64,000 nucleotides of DNA from Paracrocinitomix mangrovi (GTDB lineage Bacteria > Bacteroidota > Bacteroidia > Flavobacteriales_D > Crocinitomicaceae). Where the stretch lies: contig NZ_CP091819.1 of the NCBI RefSeq assembly GCF_019740355.2, positions 3,906,001 to 3,970,000 of the forward strand, read 5' to 3'. Shown in pieces: positions 8,443-17,352 of the stretch (positions are counted from its first letter, which is position 1; the number at the start of each line of letters is the position of its first letter). A model generated the notes under the pieces. That model had not been told where the DNA came from. It ran no database searches and saw only the letters and a program-made list of their open reading frames with translations. The translations under genes were made by a program, and so were the position numbers.

Positions 8443-9741
8443 ATGAGTGATGTTAAAATTACCTGTCCTCAGTGCGGACATTCCTTTAGTCCTGAAGATG
8501 CTATTGCACATGGTATTGAGGAAAAGCTTAGAAAAGAATTTCAAGATAAGAATCAAAAATTTTTAGCGGAACAAGAGGATAAGAAAAAGAAGTTTGAAGA
8601 AGAGCAAGAGAAATTATTAGCAGCAAAAAAAGAATTTGAAGAAGGAAAAGAAAAGGCCAGGGAAGAGTATCTTGAAAAGCTAAAAAAAGATAAGGCACAA
8701 ATTGAGGCAGAAGCCAAAGAAAAAGCCGCCAAAGAAGCAAAGGAAAGCATGGATGTGCAATTCAAAGCTCTACAAGAAGATTTAGAAAAGAAGAAGGAAG
8801 AGAATAAGAAGTTGCAGGAAAAAGAACTTGAGTTCATGAGAAAAGAGCTTGCACTTAAAGAAGAGCGGGAGAAAATGGAGCTTGAGATTCAAAAGCAGAT
8901 TCTTGAAAAAACCAAGAAACTGGGAGAAGAGGCAGAAAAGAAGTTGGCAGAGAAGTTTGAACTTAAAGAGAAGGAATATCAAAAGCAGATTGAAGATGCC
9001 AAGAAATCTGCCGAAGAAATGAAACGGAAAATGGAGCAGGGTTCAATGCAATTGCAAGGAGAGGTGCAGGAATTGGCAATTGAAGATGAATTAAGTCACC
9101 TTTTTCCGTTTGACACAATTGAAGAAGTTTCTAAAGGAATTAGAGGTGCTGATTGTATTCAGACAGTTGTAAACAGCTCACAGGATATTTGCGGTAAGAT
9201 TATTTATGAATCTAAACGTACTCAGAATTTTGCAGGAGACTGGATTCCCAAATTAAAAGGGGATATGCTTGCTGCCGGTGCGGATATCGCAGTTTTAATT
9301 ACTCAAACATTACCTAAAGAGCAATCTAGTTTTGCAATGATAGATGGAGTTTGGGTGTGTTCATTTAGTGAATTCAAAAGTGTTGCAGCAGTATTAAGAG
9401 ATGCATTGATCAGAGTTAATGCTACCAGATCGGCTAATGAAAATAAAGGGGACAAGATGCAAATGCTTTATTCTTATCTGACTGGAAATGAATTTAGACA
9501 TCAGGTAGAAGCAATTGTAGAAGCATTTTCTACTATGAAGGCTAATCTTGACCGAGAGAAACGTCAAATGATTAAAAACTGGAAAGAACGTGAAAAGCAA
9601 ATTGATAAAGTCATTGAGAATACGCTTGGACTTTATGGATCTGTGAAAGGAATTGCCGGTTCTTCAGTAAAAACAATTGAGGCGCTTGAATTTGACGACT
9701 CTGACGATAATTTGCTAGATGATGGAGGAGAAGATGTTTAG
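8443..9741 (+). CDS. DUF2130 domain-containing protein with long coiled coil
   Basis: 432 residues. An N-terminal CPQCGH knuckle (C8, C11) is followed by a very charged Lys/Glu-rich coiled coil from about 25 to 205, then the conserved DUF2130 region from about 210 to 400 with the hallmark FAGDWIPKLKGDMLAAGAD. Within that region D237 and E256-S-K258 (IIYESKRT) lie in the order expected of a PD-(D/E)xK nuclease-type core; I infer a nuclease-like fold from this, not from any experiment. The cellular role of the family is not established. Its stop codon overlaps that of the convergent gene 9738-10427 by four bases. Confidence 0.85.
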   Translation: MSDVKITCPQCGHSFSPEDAIAHGIEEKLRKEFQDKNQKFLAEQEDKKKKFEEEQEKLLAAKKEFEEGKEKAREEYLEKLKKDKAQIEAEAKEKAAKEAKESMDVQFKALQEDLEKKKEENKKLQEKELEFMRKELALKEEREKMELEIQKQILEKTKKLGEEAEKKLAEKFELKEKEYQKQIEDAKKSAEEMKRKMEQGSMQLQGEVQELAIEDELSHLFPFDTIEEVSKGIRGADCIQTVVNSSQDICGKIIYESKRTQNFAGDWIPKLKGDMLAAGADIAVLITQTLPKEQSSFAMIDGVWVCSFSEFKSVAAVLRDALIRVNATRSANENKGDKMQMLYSYLTGNEFRHQVEAIVEAFSTMKANLDREKRQMIKNWKEREKQIDKVIENTLGLYGSVKGIAGSSVKTIEALEFDDSDDNLLDDGGEDV

Positions 9742-10427
9742 TAAATAAACACTGTATCCTGCACTGAATATTGAGTAGACAAATTTCCACCAGCCGGAGT
9801 TACCTGAATAATATCAGGGTTTTCTAATCTTCTGGTTACTTTAATTACCGCTTTACCGCTTCCTAATTCTTGCAATTGTTGAGCAGAAACTTCAATTGTC
9901 ATTACAGATAAGGAATCAAAGGTTGAACCAAAAGTGAAATCAGAACTCAAAGAAGTCACTGTTACATCAATAAATTCATTTGCCAAGAAGTTGTCTCCTT
10001 CTATCTGAAAATAATAATTGGCCTGCTGACTTATGGTGTCTGACGTTATTATTAAATCAATACTATCTGGAATGGTAGCTCCATTTGTAAAAGTAAAATC
10101 GTCAAAATTGGTATAAACAAATTGGTTTTCCACTGCTCCAACAAAACTTTTAAAATAGTAGCGACCATTAATGTTAAAGATTAATTGATCACCGTTGTAA
10201 GTTACATTTGCAGGGTGATTTAATTCTAACTTTTGCTGATTAGTTGTGCTTGGTGGATTTAAATAAAAAATCGCTTTTGCCGAAGTTTTATTTTCTGATT
10301 CATTAAAATTCAGCTCGTATGAACCATATATCTTATTCTGATCCGGTACAATCGGATCTGGTTCACATTTGGTTGCCATTCCCAAAATGAGCGTCAAAAA
10401 GATTAATATTTTAAATTTATTGTCCAC
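9738..10427 (-). CDS. hypothetical lipoprotein, 229 residues
   Basis: Unrecognised. The N-terminus has a hydrophobic signal (FKILIFLTLILGMAT) followed by a cysteine at about 21 and the acidic CEPDP. The residue before the cysteine is Lys, which is unusual for a lipobox, so lipidation is likely but not certain. The rest is rich in beta-strand patterns and Asn/Thr, as in surface-exposed Bacteroidota lipoproteins. It lies downstream of the large protease gene in the same direction, 114 bases away, and converges on the DUF2130 gene with overlapping stop codons. No domain can be named. Confidence 0.7.
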   Translation of the reverse strand: MDNKFKILIFLTLILGMATKCEPDPIVPDQNKIYGSYELNFNESENKTSAKAIFYLNPPSTTNQQKLELNHPANVTYNGDQLIFNINGRYYFKSFVGAVENQFVYTNFDDFTFTNGATIPDSIDLIITSDTISQQANYYFQIEGDNFLANEFIDVTVTSLSSDFTFGSTFDSLSVMTIEVSAQQLQELGSGKAVIKVTRRLENPDIIQVTPAGGNLSTQYSVQDTVFIY

Positions 10428-10541
10428 CTTATTCCCAGTGTAATCATTACGTTACAAGCCTTTTTAAGGTTGGACGAATTTCCAATCTTTTTTTTAAATG
10501 ATGAAAAAAAATTTTAACTAATCAATTCAAGTAGTTCTTAA

Positions 10542-13500
10542 TTATCTGATTAGTAATATTTTAATCGTTTTAATAGTGATTCCTTCAGAATCCTGAATTT
10601 GTAGTAAATATGGTCCGTCAGCTACCTCATTATCTAAGTTAATTGGTAAAATTTGCTGATTAAACCATTTCTGATAAACTAATCTTCCTGATAAATCTGT
10701 AATCTGAACATTGGTATTTCTATCTATTCCAAGATCAATATTGAAAGAACCTGAGGTTGGATTTGGATAGACTAGAATGTTATTATCAAGCTCTTCAAAT
10801 CCTAAACAATCACCTACTTCTATAACCATTGTAGCAGAAGCAGGGCAATTCCCTCCAATACTATATGTCACGGTCCAAGCGCCAGTTCCTGCAGCAACAG
10901 GATCAAATTCACCTGTAGTTGAATTAATACAGCTTCCACAGTCGGCACTCCAGGTTCCACCTGCAGTTATAGCTGACAATTGTTGTGTTTCTTCATATCT
11001 ACAAAAAGGACCGGCAGGGGTGATAGATGCGTCCGGTGTTTCTTCAACTACAATATCAATTGTATCTGCATCTCCGCAATTTCCAGAAATTGTATAGATT
11101 ATTTCATGTGTTCCAACTCCTGCCGTTGCAGGGTTAAAGGTTCCGTCATTTATATTCGTAATACCAGTTCCACTCCAAAGACCACCTGCATCCACGGCTG
11201 TTAGCGTAATTGAATTGTCACCAGTACACATGCTTGTGACATTGTTGATTGTTGCATCCATAACATCTTGAACTGTAATGGTAATTTGGTCATTATCGCC
11301 ACATGTTCCAGAAATATCATAATTGATGGTGTGGTTTCCTATACCTGCTGCGGCAGGATCAAAAGTCCCTGTTGAAGAATTAGTAATCCCAGTACCTGAC
11401 CAAACTCCACCACCGTCAGCTGCAACTAAATCTACTGGGGTATCTCCCAAACACATGTTAGTATTCCCTGTTATTGTAGCATCAGCCGAAGTATTTACAT
11501 TAATTACTATTTGGTCATTATCTCCACAAGTACCTGAAATGTCATATGTAATAGTGTGAGATCCTGCACCAGCAACCAAAGGATCAAACTCACCTGTACT
11601 ACTGTTTGTAATTCCTGTTCCAGACCATACTCCACCTCCATCTACTGCTGTTAAAATAGTTGTTCCGTCAGCAGTACACATATCACTAACTGAAGCAATT
11701 GTTGCATCATAACTATCAGCAACATCTATTGTGATTTGATCATTGTCACCACAAGTTCCTGCAATAGTATAAGTAATAGTATGACTACCATTTCCGGCAA
11801 CTGAAGGGTCAAATTGGTTTCCGCTTACTCCAGTTCCTGACCATGTTCCACCAGCATCAACGGCAGAAAGTGTAACAATTCCATCACCTGAGCACATTGG
11901 AGCAACTGGCGTGATAGTGGCATCAGACTGCGGTGTAACTGTCGCAATCACTTCTGTTCTTTCTGATGTACAGGATGGTGATTCAATTACCCAATCATAA
12001 AAGAAATAGTAATAATCTAATCCGGGACTTGATTGTGTGATTGTAACTTCACCACCCCCAACATTATATGGAAATGATGGACCGGTGTTGTTTCTATACA
12101 AATCTTGATTGGAGTTGGCTTGTGTTCCTAGCTGCCAATCTGTACCTACGGTTAAATCAAAATCTAATGTTATTACTTGCTCGCCATTTGGAATAAAAAC
12201 AGTGGCAGATTGAACTACTGTTCCCGCACTATTTCTTAATTCAATATTTCTGTCTCCACTACCATTAGCATAAACTTTTACTGTTTTTAAAGTAACCGGT
12301 GATGTTACATCAAAAACAAGGTGTTGATTACCGTTAAAGAAACCTCCGCCTCCAAAAGTATTATCAGCTGGACCAAGATTTTGAGAAGCCCCAGGAATGG
12401 TTTCTTCTACCCAATAGGATGTAGTATTACTCAAAGAGGGAGTAGTAAATGGTGAAGAAGTACCTATCTGATTCCCTCCTGTTTGAGCATCATACCACTC
12501 TAAAGATCCGCCATTATTTGCTGTTGCGGTTAATGTTGCAATATTGTTTTCACAAATATTATCCCCAACTGTAGAAGGAGCTACAGGTAGATTAACATAC
12601 ACCACGTTTGAGTATGTTATAATGTCAGATCCATTATTATTAGTAGCCGTTAGCGTAACAGTATAAGTTCCACTGGCTGTGTAATCATGTGAAGGGTTTT
12701 GATCTGTGGATGTATTACCATCTCCAAAATCCCATGACCAGGCATTTGGACCGTTGGTACTTAAATCAGTAAATACAACACTTCCGTTACAAGTTGTGTC
12801 AACGTTAATAGAATAATCAGCAACTGGAGGGGAAGTTGGTAAAACACAATTCCATGTAATGATATACCCCGCGTCCTCAACTCCAGGGTCTGAATGAAAT
12901 ACGATAGTAATGTCACCTCCTGTAGATGAAATTGAACCAGGAATATTATTGTTGCAATAAGTATCTATTAATGGAGAGGCTGTGCTAGGACCGTCATATA
13001 CTCTTACGTAATCATAATTACAACTTCCGCTTTGGCCTGCTTCTACATCAAAAAATGTAAAATTAATATCCACTGTACTTGCTCCAACTGGAGAAATAGT
13101 GATTTGAGCATCTTCATTTGGCCCATAATTTCCTGTTGATCCACCACTGTCATAAATGGTTCCCGCACATGCTGATTGGGTATTAGCAGTTCCTTGCGTT
13201 GGCATAATGATTTCACATGGATTATTATTGTCAATGTCAATATAATTAACCCATACTGTAGTGTCTGAACCACATGCGCCTCCGTCTGCTATTAATGTAA
13301 CAGTGTAAGTTCCTAAAGCATTGTATGTATGACTTGGGCTTAAACCTGTGCTAGTGTTTCCGTCACCAAAATCCCACTCAAATGTGGTTCCATTAATACT
13401 TGTATTGTTAAAGTTTACTGTAAAAGGGGCAGAACAAGCTGATGTTATCGGTGCATTCATATCAGAAACTACTCCCATAACATATTCAGGTCCAACACCT

Positions 13501-15164
13501 ACAGCATACCATGCGTTTGTACATGATTCAACTTGAGGACTACATCCTCCAAATAAATCAATTGCAGATTGAATGGCATAAAATCTTGCTTCGGCATAAT
13601 CAGAGCTAGATGTAAGGTAAACAGTCAAATTTCTAAATGCAATGTCACTGGCATCATCCCAACCTAGCCCGGCTACATTATAAGTATCACTGTTATCATT
13701 TGTTCCTGTTCCTCCATTTACAAGTAGATAGTACCAAAAATTTTGAACTCCACTGTTGGTGTGCACGCCACCATTATCTCCACCAGTTAAGCTTGCCCAG
13801 TTAGTTCCAAAATAAGTATCCGGATCACCAAAAGCATTTGGATTGGAAAGAGATCTCAATGCGCTTCCAATATCCTCACCCATTAGCCAATCAAAATTAG
13901 AAGGCATTGCGTAATGTTCAATGGCTGTTCCAAATATGTCAGAAAAAGATTCGTTTAGGGCTCCCGATTCCGATTGATACACTAAGTCTGCGGTAAAAGA
14001 AGTTAATCCGTGGGTGATTTCATGTCCAGCAATATCAATAGATGTTAATGGGTTCCAGTTGGTGTTTCCGTCACCATAAGTCATTCTGGTTCCATCCCAG
14101 AATGCGTTCGCATAATCTACATCATAATGCACATAGCTGTTTAATTCAAAACCATTTCCGTCGATACTATTTCTATTGTGAATCAACCAGAAATAATCAT
14201 ACGTCATTTCAGCTCCCCAATGTGCATCAGTAGCGTATTGATCCAAATCGGCGTTTACATTATTCCAATTGTTATCTGCATCTGTAAAATCTACAGCATT
14301 TCCATAATTGGTGCCTGTGTTCATGTCGTATGTGTTAACTCCGTTTCCACGACCGGTTTCTCTTAATCTGAAACTTCCTGAAAAGCTATCAGCAGTAATT
14401 GTTTGAGTTCCACTATAAGCAGTTTGTGCAGTACCCACGGCATCAATGTGGTGGAATACCTCATTTTCTAATAGAATTTCACCTGTATTGGCATCCACAT
14501 AAATAAATGATCTAGACACCGGTTTGTGAGCGTATATATTGAATTTATAAGCTAATTTATAAGAGGATGCTTCATAATTCGCTCCTTTGCTAACTACAAC
14601 TAGTTCACCTTTTGGGAAGTAAGTAGCAGTTGGGTCATGAGATTCTCTTTTTAAGTGATCTTCTTCAACCTGTAGTTCCCATTTGTAAGTTTCCGCATCA
14701 ACGTGATTTAAAGCTTTGTTAAGTGCAGAACTTTTGCTAAGTGAAGCATTAATAGAAGGGTTTATCGAATTATATAATAAACCATTCATTGAATATACTT
14801 TGCCAGATTTAGTGTGCACAATCCAATTTGCAAATTCAATTGGATATCCATTATAAGTCTGTTGATATCTGTAATGTTGATGACCTAATTTGTCAGATTC
14901 TACTTTGATTAGTTCAAAACCAAAGTTTTCTGATAATCTAAAATTCTTTTTACACCAAATTTGAAATCCATCAATATCGATTTCTTTGTTTTGCTTAAAC
15001 TTAACATAAGAAGGGATGTTTGAATGTGGGTGAGTGCGGACTACGGCTGCGTCTGAATAAATAGCTTCAGCTTTGCTTCCGTTGAAAATTTCTTGAGCAG
15101 TAGCAATGTGTAAAGCACCAATTAACACAAAGCTAGTAGTAAGCCTGATGAGGTTCAGTTTCAT
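10542..15164 (-). CDS. secreted M4 (thermolysin-family) metallopeptidase with PKD, CUB, Ig-like repeats and T9SS sorting domain
   Basis: A 1540-residue secreted zinc protease. Signal peptide 1-23 (ATAQ); FTP/PepSY-type propeptide to about 235; M4 catalytic domain about 240-560 with zinc motif H381-E-I-T-H385 and the third ligand E405 in GALNESFSD; PKD domain about 575-645 (WDFGDGNTS); CUB-like domain about 655-770; second PKD about 775-855; an Ig-like segment to about 920; a domain of unknown type to about 1060; five Ig-like repeats 1081-1454; and a C-terminal type A sorting domain (VYPNPTSGSF to the end) that sends proteins through T9SS. Probably degrades extracellular protein while bound at, or released from, the surface. 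It is transcribed alone, divergently from the response regulator at 15319. Confidence 0.93.
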   Translation of the reverse strand: MKLNLIRLTTSFVLIGALHIATAQEIFNGSKAEAIYSDAAVVRTHPHSNIPSYVKFKQNKEIDIDGFQIWCKKNFRLSENFGFELIKVESDKLGHQHYRYQQTYNGYPIEFANWIVHTKSGKVYSMNGLLYNSINPSINASLSKSSALNKALNHVDAETYKWELQVEEDHLKRESHDPTATYFPKGELVVVSKGANYEASSYKLAYKFNIYAHKPVSRSFIYVDANTGEILLENEVFHHIDAVGTAQTAYSGTQTITADSFSGSFRLRETGRGNGVNTYDMNTGTNYGNAVDFTDADNNWNNVNADLDQYATDAHWGAEMTYDYFWLIHNRNSIDGNGFELNSYVHYDVDYANAFWDGTRMTYGDGNTNWNPLTSIDIAGHEITHGLTSFTADLVYQSESGALNESFSDIFGTAIEHYAMPSNFDWLMGEDIGSALRSLSNPNAFGDPDTYFGTNWASLTGGDNGGVHTNSGVQNFWYYLLVNGGTGTNDNSDTYNVAGLGWDDASDIAFRNLTVYLTSSSDYAEARFYAIQSAIDLFGGCSPQVESCTNAWYAVGVGPEYVMGVVSDMNAPITSACSAPFTVNFNNTSINGTTFEWDFGDGNTSTGLSPSHTYNALGTYTVTLIADGGACGSDTTVWVNYIDIDNNNPCEIIMPTQGTANTQSACAGTIYDSGGSTGNYGPNEDAQITISPVGASTVDINFTFFDVEAGQSGSCNYDYVRVYDGPSTASPLIDTYCNNNIPGSISSTGGDITIVFHSDPGVEDAGYIITWNCVLPTSPPVADYSINVDTTCNGSVVFTDLSTNGPNAWSWDFGDGNTSTDQNPSHDYTASGTYTVTLTATNNNGSDIITYSNVVYVNLPVAPSTVGDNICENNIATLTATANNGGSLEWYDAQTGGNQIGTSSPFTTPSLSNTTSYWVEETIPGASQNLGPADNTFGGGGFFNGNQHLVFDVTSPVTLKTVKVYANGSGDRNIELRNSAGTVVQSATVFIPNGEQVITLDFDLTVGTDWQLGTQANSNQDLYRNNTGPSFPYNVGGGEVTITQSSPGLDYYYFFYDWVIESPSCTSERTEVIATVTPQSDATITPVAPMCSGDGIVTLSAVDAGGTWSGTGVSGNQFDPSVAGNGSHTITYTIAGTCGDNDQITIDVADSYDATIASVSDMCTADGTTILTAVDGGGVWSGTGITNSSTGEFDPLVAGAGSHTITYDISGTCGDNDQIVINVNTSADATITGNTNMCLGDTPVDLVAADGGGVWSGTGITNSSTGTFDPAAAGIGNHTINYDISGTCGDNDQITITVQDVMDATINNVTSMCTGDNSITLTAVDAGGLWSGTGITNINDGTFNPATAGVGTHEIIYTISGNCGDADTIDIVVEETPDASITPAGPFCRYEETQQLSAITAGGTWSADCGSCINSTTGEFDPVAAGTGAWTVTYSIGGNCPASATMVIEVGDCLGFEELDNNILVYPNPTSGSFNIDLGIDRNTNVQITDLSGRLVYQKWFNQQILPINLDNEVADGPYLLQIQDSEGITIKTIKILLIR
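10803..11924 (-). repeat. five tandem Ig-like protein repeats of 72-77 residues in the M4 protease
   Basis: Residues 1081-1454 hold five units, each beginning D-A-(T/S)-I and containing an M-C or F-C pair, a WSGTGI-type motif (WSADC in the last), an F-(D/N)-P turn, an I-(T/S)-Y strand and a (T/N)-C-(G/P) near the end. The middle units are nearly identical in places (GGGVWSGTGITNSSTG appears in two). The last unit is more divergent, with an inserted CGSC. They form a stalk between the catalytic part and the sorting domain. Confidence 0.9.
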
Positions 15165-15274
15165 GGAAAATAATTTTTGAGGCTCTGAAGATACCTATAA
15201 ATCAGTTCAATTCCAATTTAGATTAGCTCAATTACTTAAAAATCTACACTATAAATTCGAAAGGTTAAATTTTG

Positions 15275-15282
15275 TATCTTTA
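15275..15282 (+). promoter_or_regulatory. candidate -7 element for the response regulator gene
   Basis: TATCTTTA differs from TAnnTTTG only in the last base and is preceded by TTG as at other promoters here (TTGTATCTTT). It is 36 bases before the ATG at 15319. A clear -33 box is not visible. Confidence 0.35.
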
Positions 15283-15318
15283 TCCACTTGTATTTTCTTA
15301 ACCAATTCTAACTATTGT

Positions 15319-16488
15319 ATGCCTAAGATCCTGATCATTGATGACGAAAGAAGTATCAGAAGAACTTTAAAAGAAATCCTGGAATTTGAAAATTATGAAG
15401 TTGAAGCCGTAGAAGATGGTATTGCGGGAGTCAAAGAAGCTAAAGAAAATCATTATGATGTGATTTTTTGTGATATCAAGATGCCGCAAATGGATGGGAT
15501 TGAAGTTCTCACCAAATTAAAGAATGATGGCTTAGAAACACCAATTGTCATGATTTCCGGTCATGGAAATATTGAGACAGCTGTTGAATCCATTAAAAGT
15601 GGTGCGTATGACTTTATTGAAAAACCATTGGACTTAAACAGGATTCTTGTTACCATCAAAAATGCAATGGAAAAGGCTGATTTGGTTGAGGAAACCAAGA
15701 CTTTGAAAAAACAAATCAAAGGTCAGTTTAAAGATTCTAGCATAATTGGTGAGTCACAGCCAATTATTGAGATTAAAGAAATGATTGCAAAAGTTGCTCC
15801 TTCTGATGCAAGGGTAATGATAACTGGTCCTAACGGATCTGGAAAAGAATTAATTGCCAGACAATTACATGAAATGAGCAATAGAAAAAAAGGACCCTTT
15901 GTTGAGGTGAATTGTGCCGCAATTCCTTCTGAATTAATTGAGTCTGAATTATTTGGTCATGAAAAAGGAGCCTTTACATCTGCTATTAAACAGAAAAAAG
16001 GAAAGTTTGAATTAGCTACTGAAGGAACATTGTTTCTTGATGAAATAGGTGATATGTCTGCTTCTGCTCAAGCAAAAGTTTTAAGAGCTTTACAAGAGAA
16101 CAGAATTACCAGAGTAGGAGGTGAGAAAGATATTAAAGTTAGTCCAAGAGTTGTAGCAGCAACTAATAAAGATTTGAAAAAGATGATTGAAGAAGGTGCT
16201 TTCAGAGAGGATTTATATCACAGATTATCTGTAATCGTAATTAATAATCCTTCATTGAATGACAGAGCTGACGATATTCCAATGTTAGCAAATTACTTTC
16301 TTGAACAATTGTGTAGCGAGCACGGTATGCCGCAAAAGACTTTTACTGATGAAGCATTGAAAGCGTTGAAATCGGTGAATTGGACGGGTAATATTCGTGA
16401 ATTACGCAATATCGTTGAGAGATTAATCATTTTGTGTGATAATGAGATCACTGAAAATGATATTAAAACTTTTGTTGCTTCAAAATAA
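15319..16488 (+). CDS. sigma-54-type (NtrC-family) response regulator lacking the HTH domain
   Basis: 389 residues. An N-terminal receiver domain (1-120) has the acidic pair D8/D9, phosphoacceptor D52 and K102; residues about 140-380 form an AAA+ sigma-54 activation domain with Walker A GPNGSGKE (170-177), Walker B LFLDE (238-242) and the arginine-finger region REDLYHRL. The sigma-54 contact loop reads GAFTSA (217-222) instead of GAFTGA. The chain ends just after the AAA+ lid, so the C-terminal Fis-type DNA-binding domain is missing. No sensor kinase is adjacent. nadC follows three bases after the stop. The protein may act in trans through another factor, or not through sigma-54 at all. Confidence 0.9.
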   Translation: MPKILIIDDERSIRRTLKEILEFENYEVEAVEDGIAGVKEAKENHYDVIFCDIKMPQMDGIEVLTKLKNDGLETPIVMISGHGNIETAVESIKSGAYDFIEKPLDLNRILVTIKNAMEKADLVEETKTLKKQIKGQFKDSSIIGESQPIIEIKEMIAKVAPSDARVMITGPNGSGKELIARQLHEMSNRKKGPFVEVNCAAIPSELIESELFGHEKGAFTSAIKQKKGKFELATEGTLFLDEIGDMSASAQAKVLRALQENRITRVGGEKDIKVSPRVVAATNKDLKKMIEEGAFREDLYHRLSVIVINNPSLNDRADDIPMLANYFLEQLCSEHGMPQKTFTDEALKALKSVNWTGNIRELRNIVERLIILCDNEITENDIKTFVASK

Positions 16489-16491
16489 TAT

Positions 16492-17352
16492 ATGATACCA
16501 GACGAGTCGGAGATTCTCAAAATTGTTGATTTTGCCCTGGCAGAAGATTTAGGAGATGGGGATCATACTTCATTGGCGACAGTGCCTGAAGATGCTAAAG
16601 GATCCGCTAAATTATTGGTAAAAGATAACGGAATTTTGGCTGGAGTTGAATTGGCCAAAATGATCTTTAAAAGACTAGATCCCAAATTGGAAGTCCAGGT
16701 TTTTATTGGGGATGGTGCTACCGTAAAAAAAGGTGATATAGCCTTTGTTGTTTCAGGTTCTTCCAGATCAATTTTAAGTGCAGAAAGATTAGTGCTGAAT
16801 TTCATGCAGAGAATGTCTGGAATTGCGACGAAAACTAATGAACTAGCTAGTTTGATTGAGGACTTGCCAACAGAAATTTTAGATACAAGAAAAACTACTC
16901 CTTGTATTAGGTTGATGGAAAAGTGGGCAGTTAGAATTGGGGGAGGTAACAATCATAGATTTGCCTTGTATGATATGATTATGATCAAGGATAATCATGT
17001 TGATTATGCAGGAGGTATCAAAAATGCCATTATTCGAACAAATAAGTATTTGTTTGAAAATAAAAAAGATTTAAGAATTGAAGTTGAAACCCGCAATCTG
17101 GATGAGGTAAAACAGGTGTTGGAAGTAGGGGATGTAGACAGGATAATGCTTGATAATTTCACCCCTGAGCAAATCAAAGAAGCTTTGCAAATTATAGATA
17201 CCAATCTTTATGAAACAGAAGCTTCTGGAGGTATAGACGAATCAACTCTAAGAGCATATGCAGAAACCGGAGTCGATTATATCTCCTCCGGTGCAATAAC
17301 TCATTCTTATAAAAGCTTGGATTTAAGCCTTAAAGCTACTTTTGATCATTAA
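16492..17352 (+). CDS. nadC: nicotinate-nucleotide pyrophosphorylase (carboxylating)
   Basis: 286 residues, the usual NadC length. It converts quinolinate and phosphoribosyl pyrophosphate to nicotinate mononucleotide, CO2 and pyrophosphate in de novo NAD synthesis. Seen: the N-terminal E-D-L-G-D-G-D-H-T-S motif, and the active-site run LDTRKTTPCIRLMEKWAV, then GGGNNHRFALYDMIMIKDNH, and the C-terminal barrel strands (VETRNLDE, IMLDNFTPEQ, EASGGID, YISSGAITHS). It starts three bases behind the response regulator gene and is probably cotranscribed with it. nadA and nadB are not in the window. Its TAA stop overlaps the stop of the convergent acyl-CoA synthetase gene. Confidence 0.96.
   Translation: MIPDESEILKIVDFALAEDLGDGDHTSLATVPEDAKGSAKLLVKDNGILAGVELAKMIFKRLDPKLEVQVFIGDGATVKKGDIAFVVSGSSRSILSAERLVLNFMQRMSGIATKTNELASLIEDLPTEILDTRKTTPCIRLMEKWAVRIGGGNNHRFALYDMIMIKDNHVDYAGGIKNAIIRTNKYLFENKKDLRIEVETRNLDEVKQVLEVGDVDRIMLDNFTPEQIKEALQIIDTNLYETEASGGIDESTLRAYAETGVDYISSGAITHSYKSLDLSLKATFDH

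Noticed and set aside
8553-8837. Minus-strand ORF rich in Ser/Phe
   Set aside because: It mirrors the Lys/Glu-rich coiled coil of the DUF2130 gene; the amino acid bias is the usual antisense shadow.
10488-10541. Weak hairpin (AACTA/TAGTT) and T-run downstream of the M4 protease gene
   Set aside because: The stem is only five A/T-rich base pairs, so terminator function is not supported.
10777-11097. Plus-strand ORF of about 106 residues
   Set aside because: Antisense shadow of the Ig-repeat part of the M4 protease; the composition (Pro/Ser/Val) reflects the repeats.
10803-11924. Regularly spaced similar DNA segments that could suggest a CRISPR or satellite array
   Set aside because: Units are about 220 bases, coding, and encode Ig-like protein repeats; spacing and size do not fit a CRISPR array.
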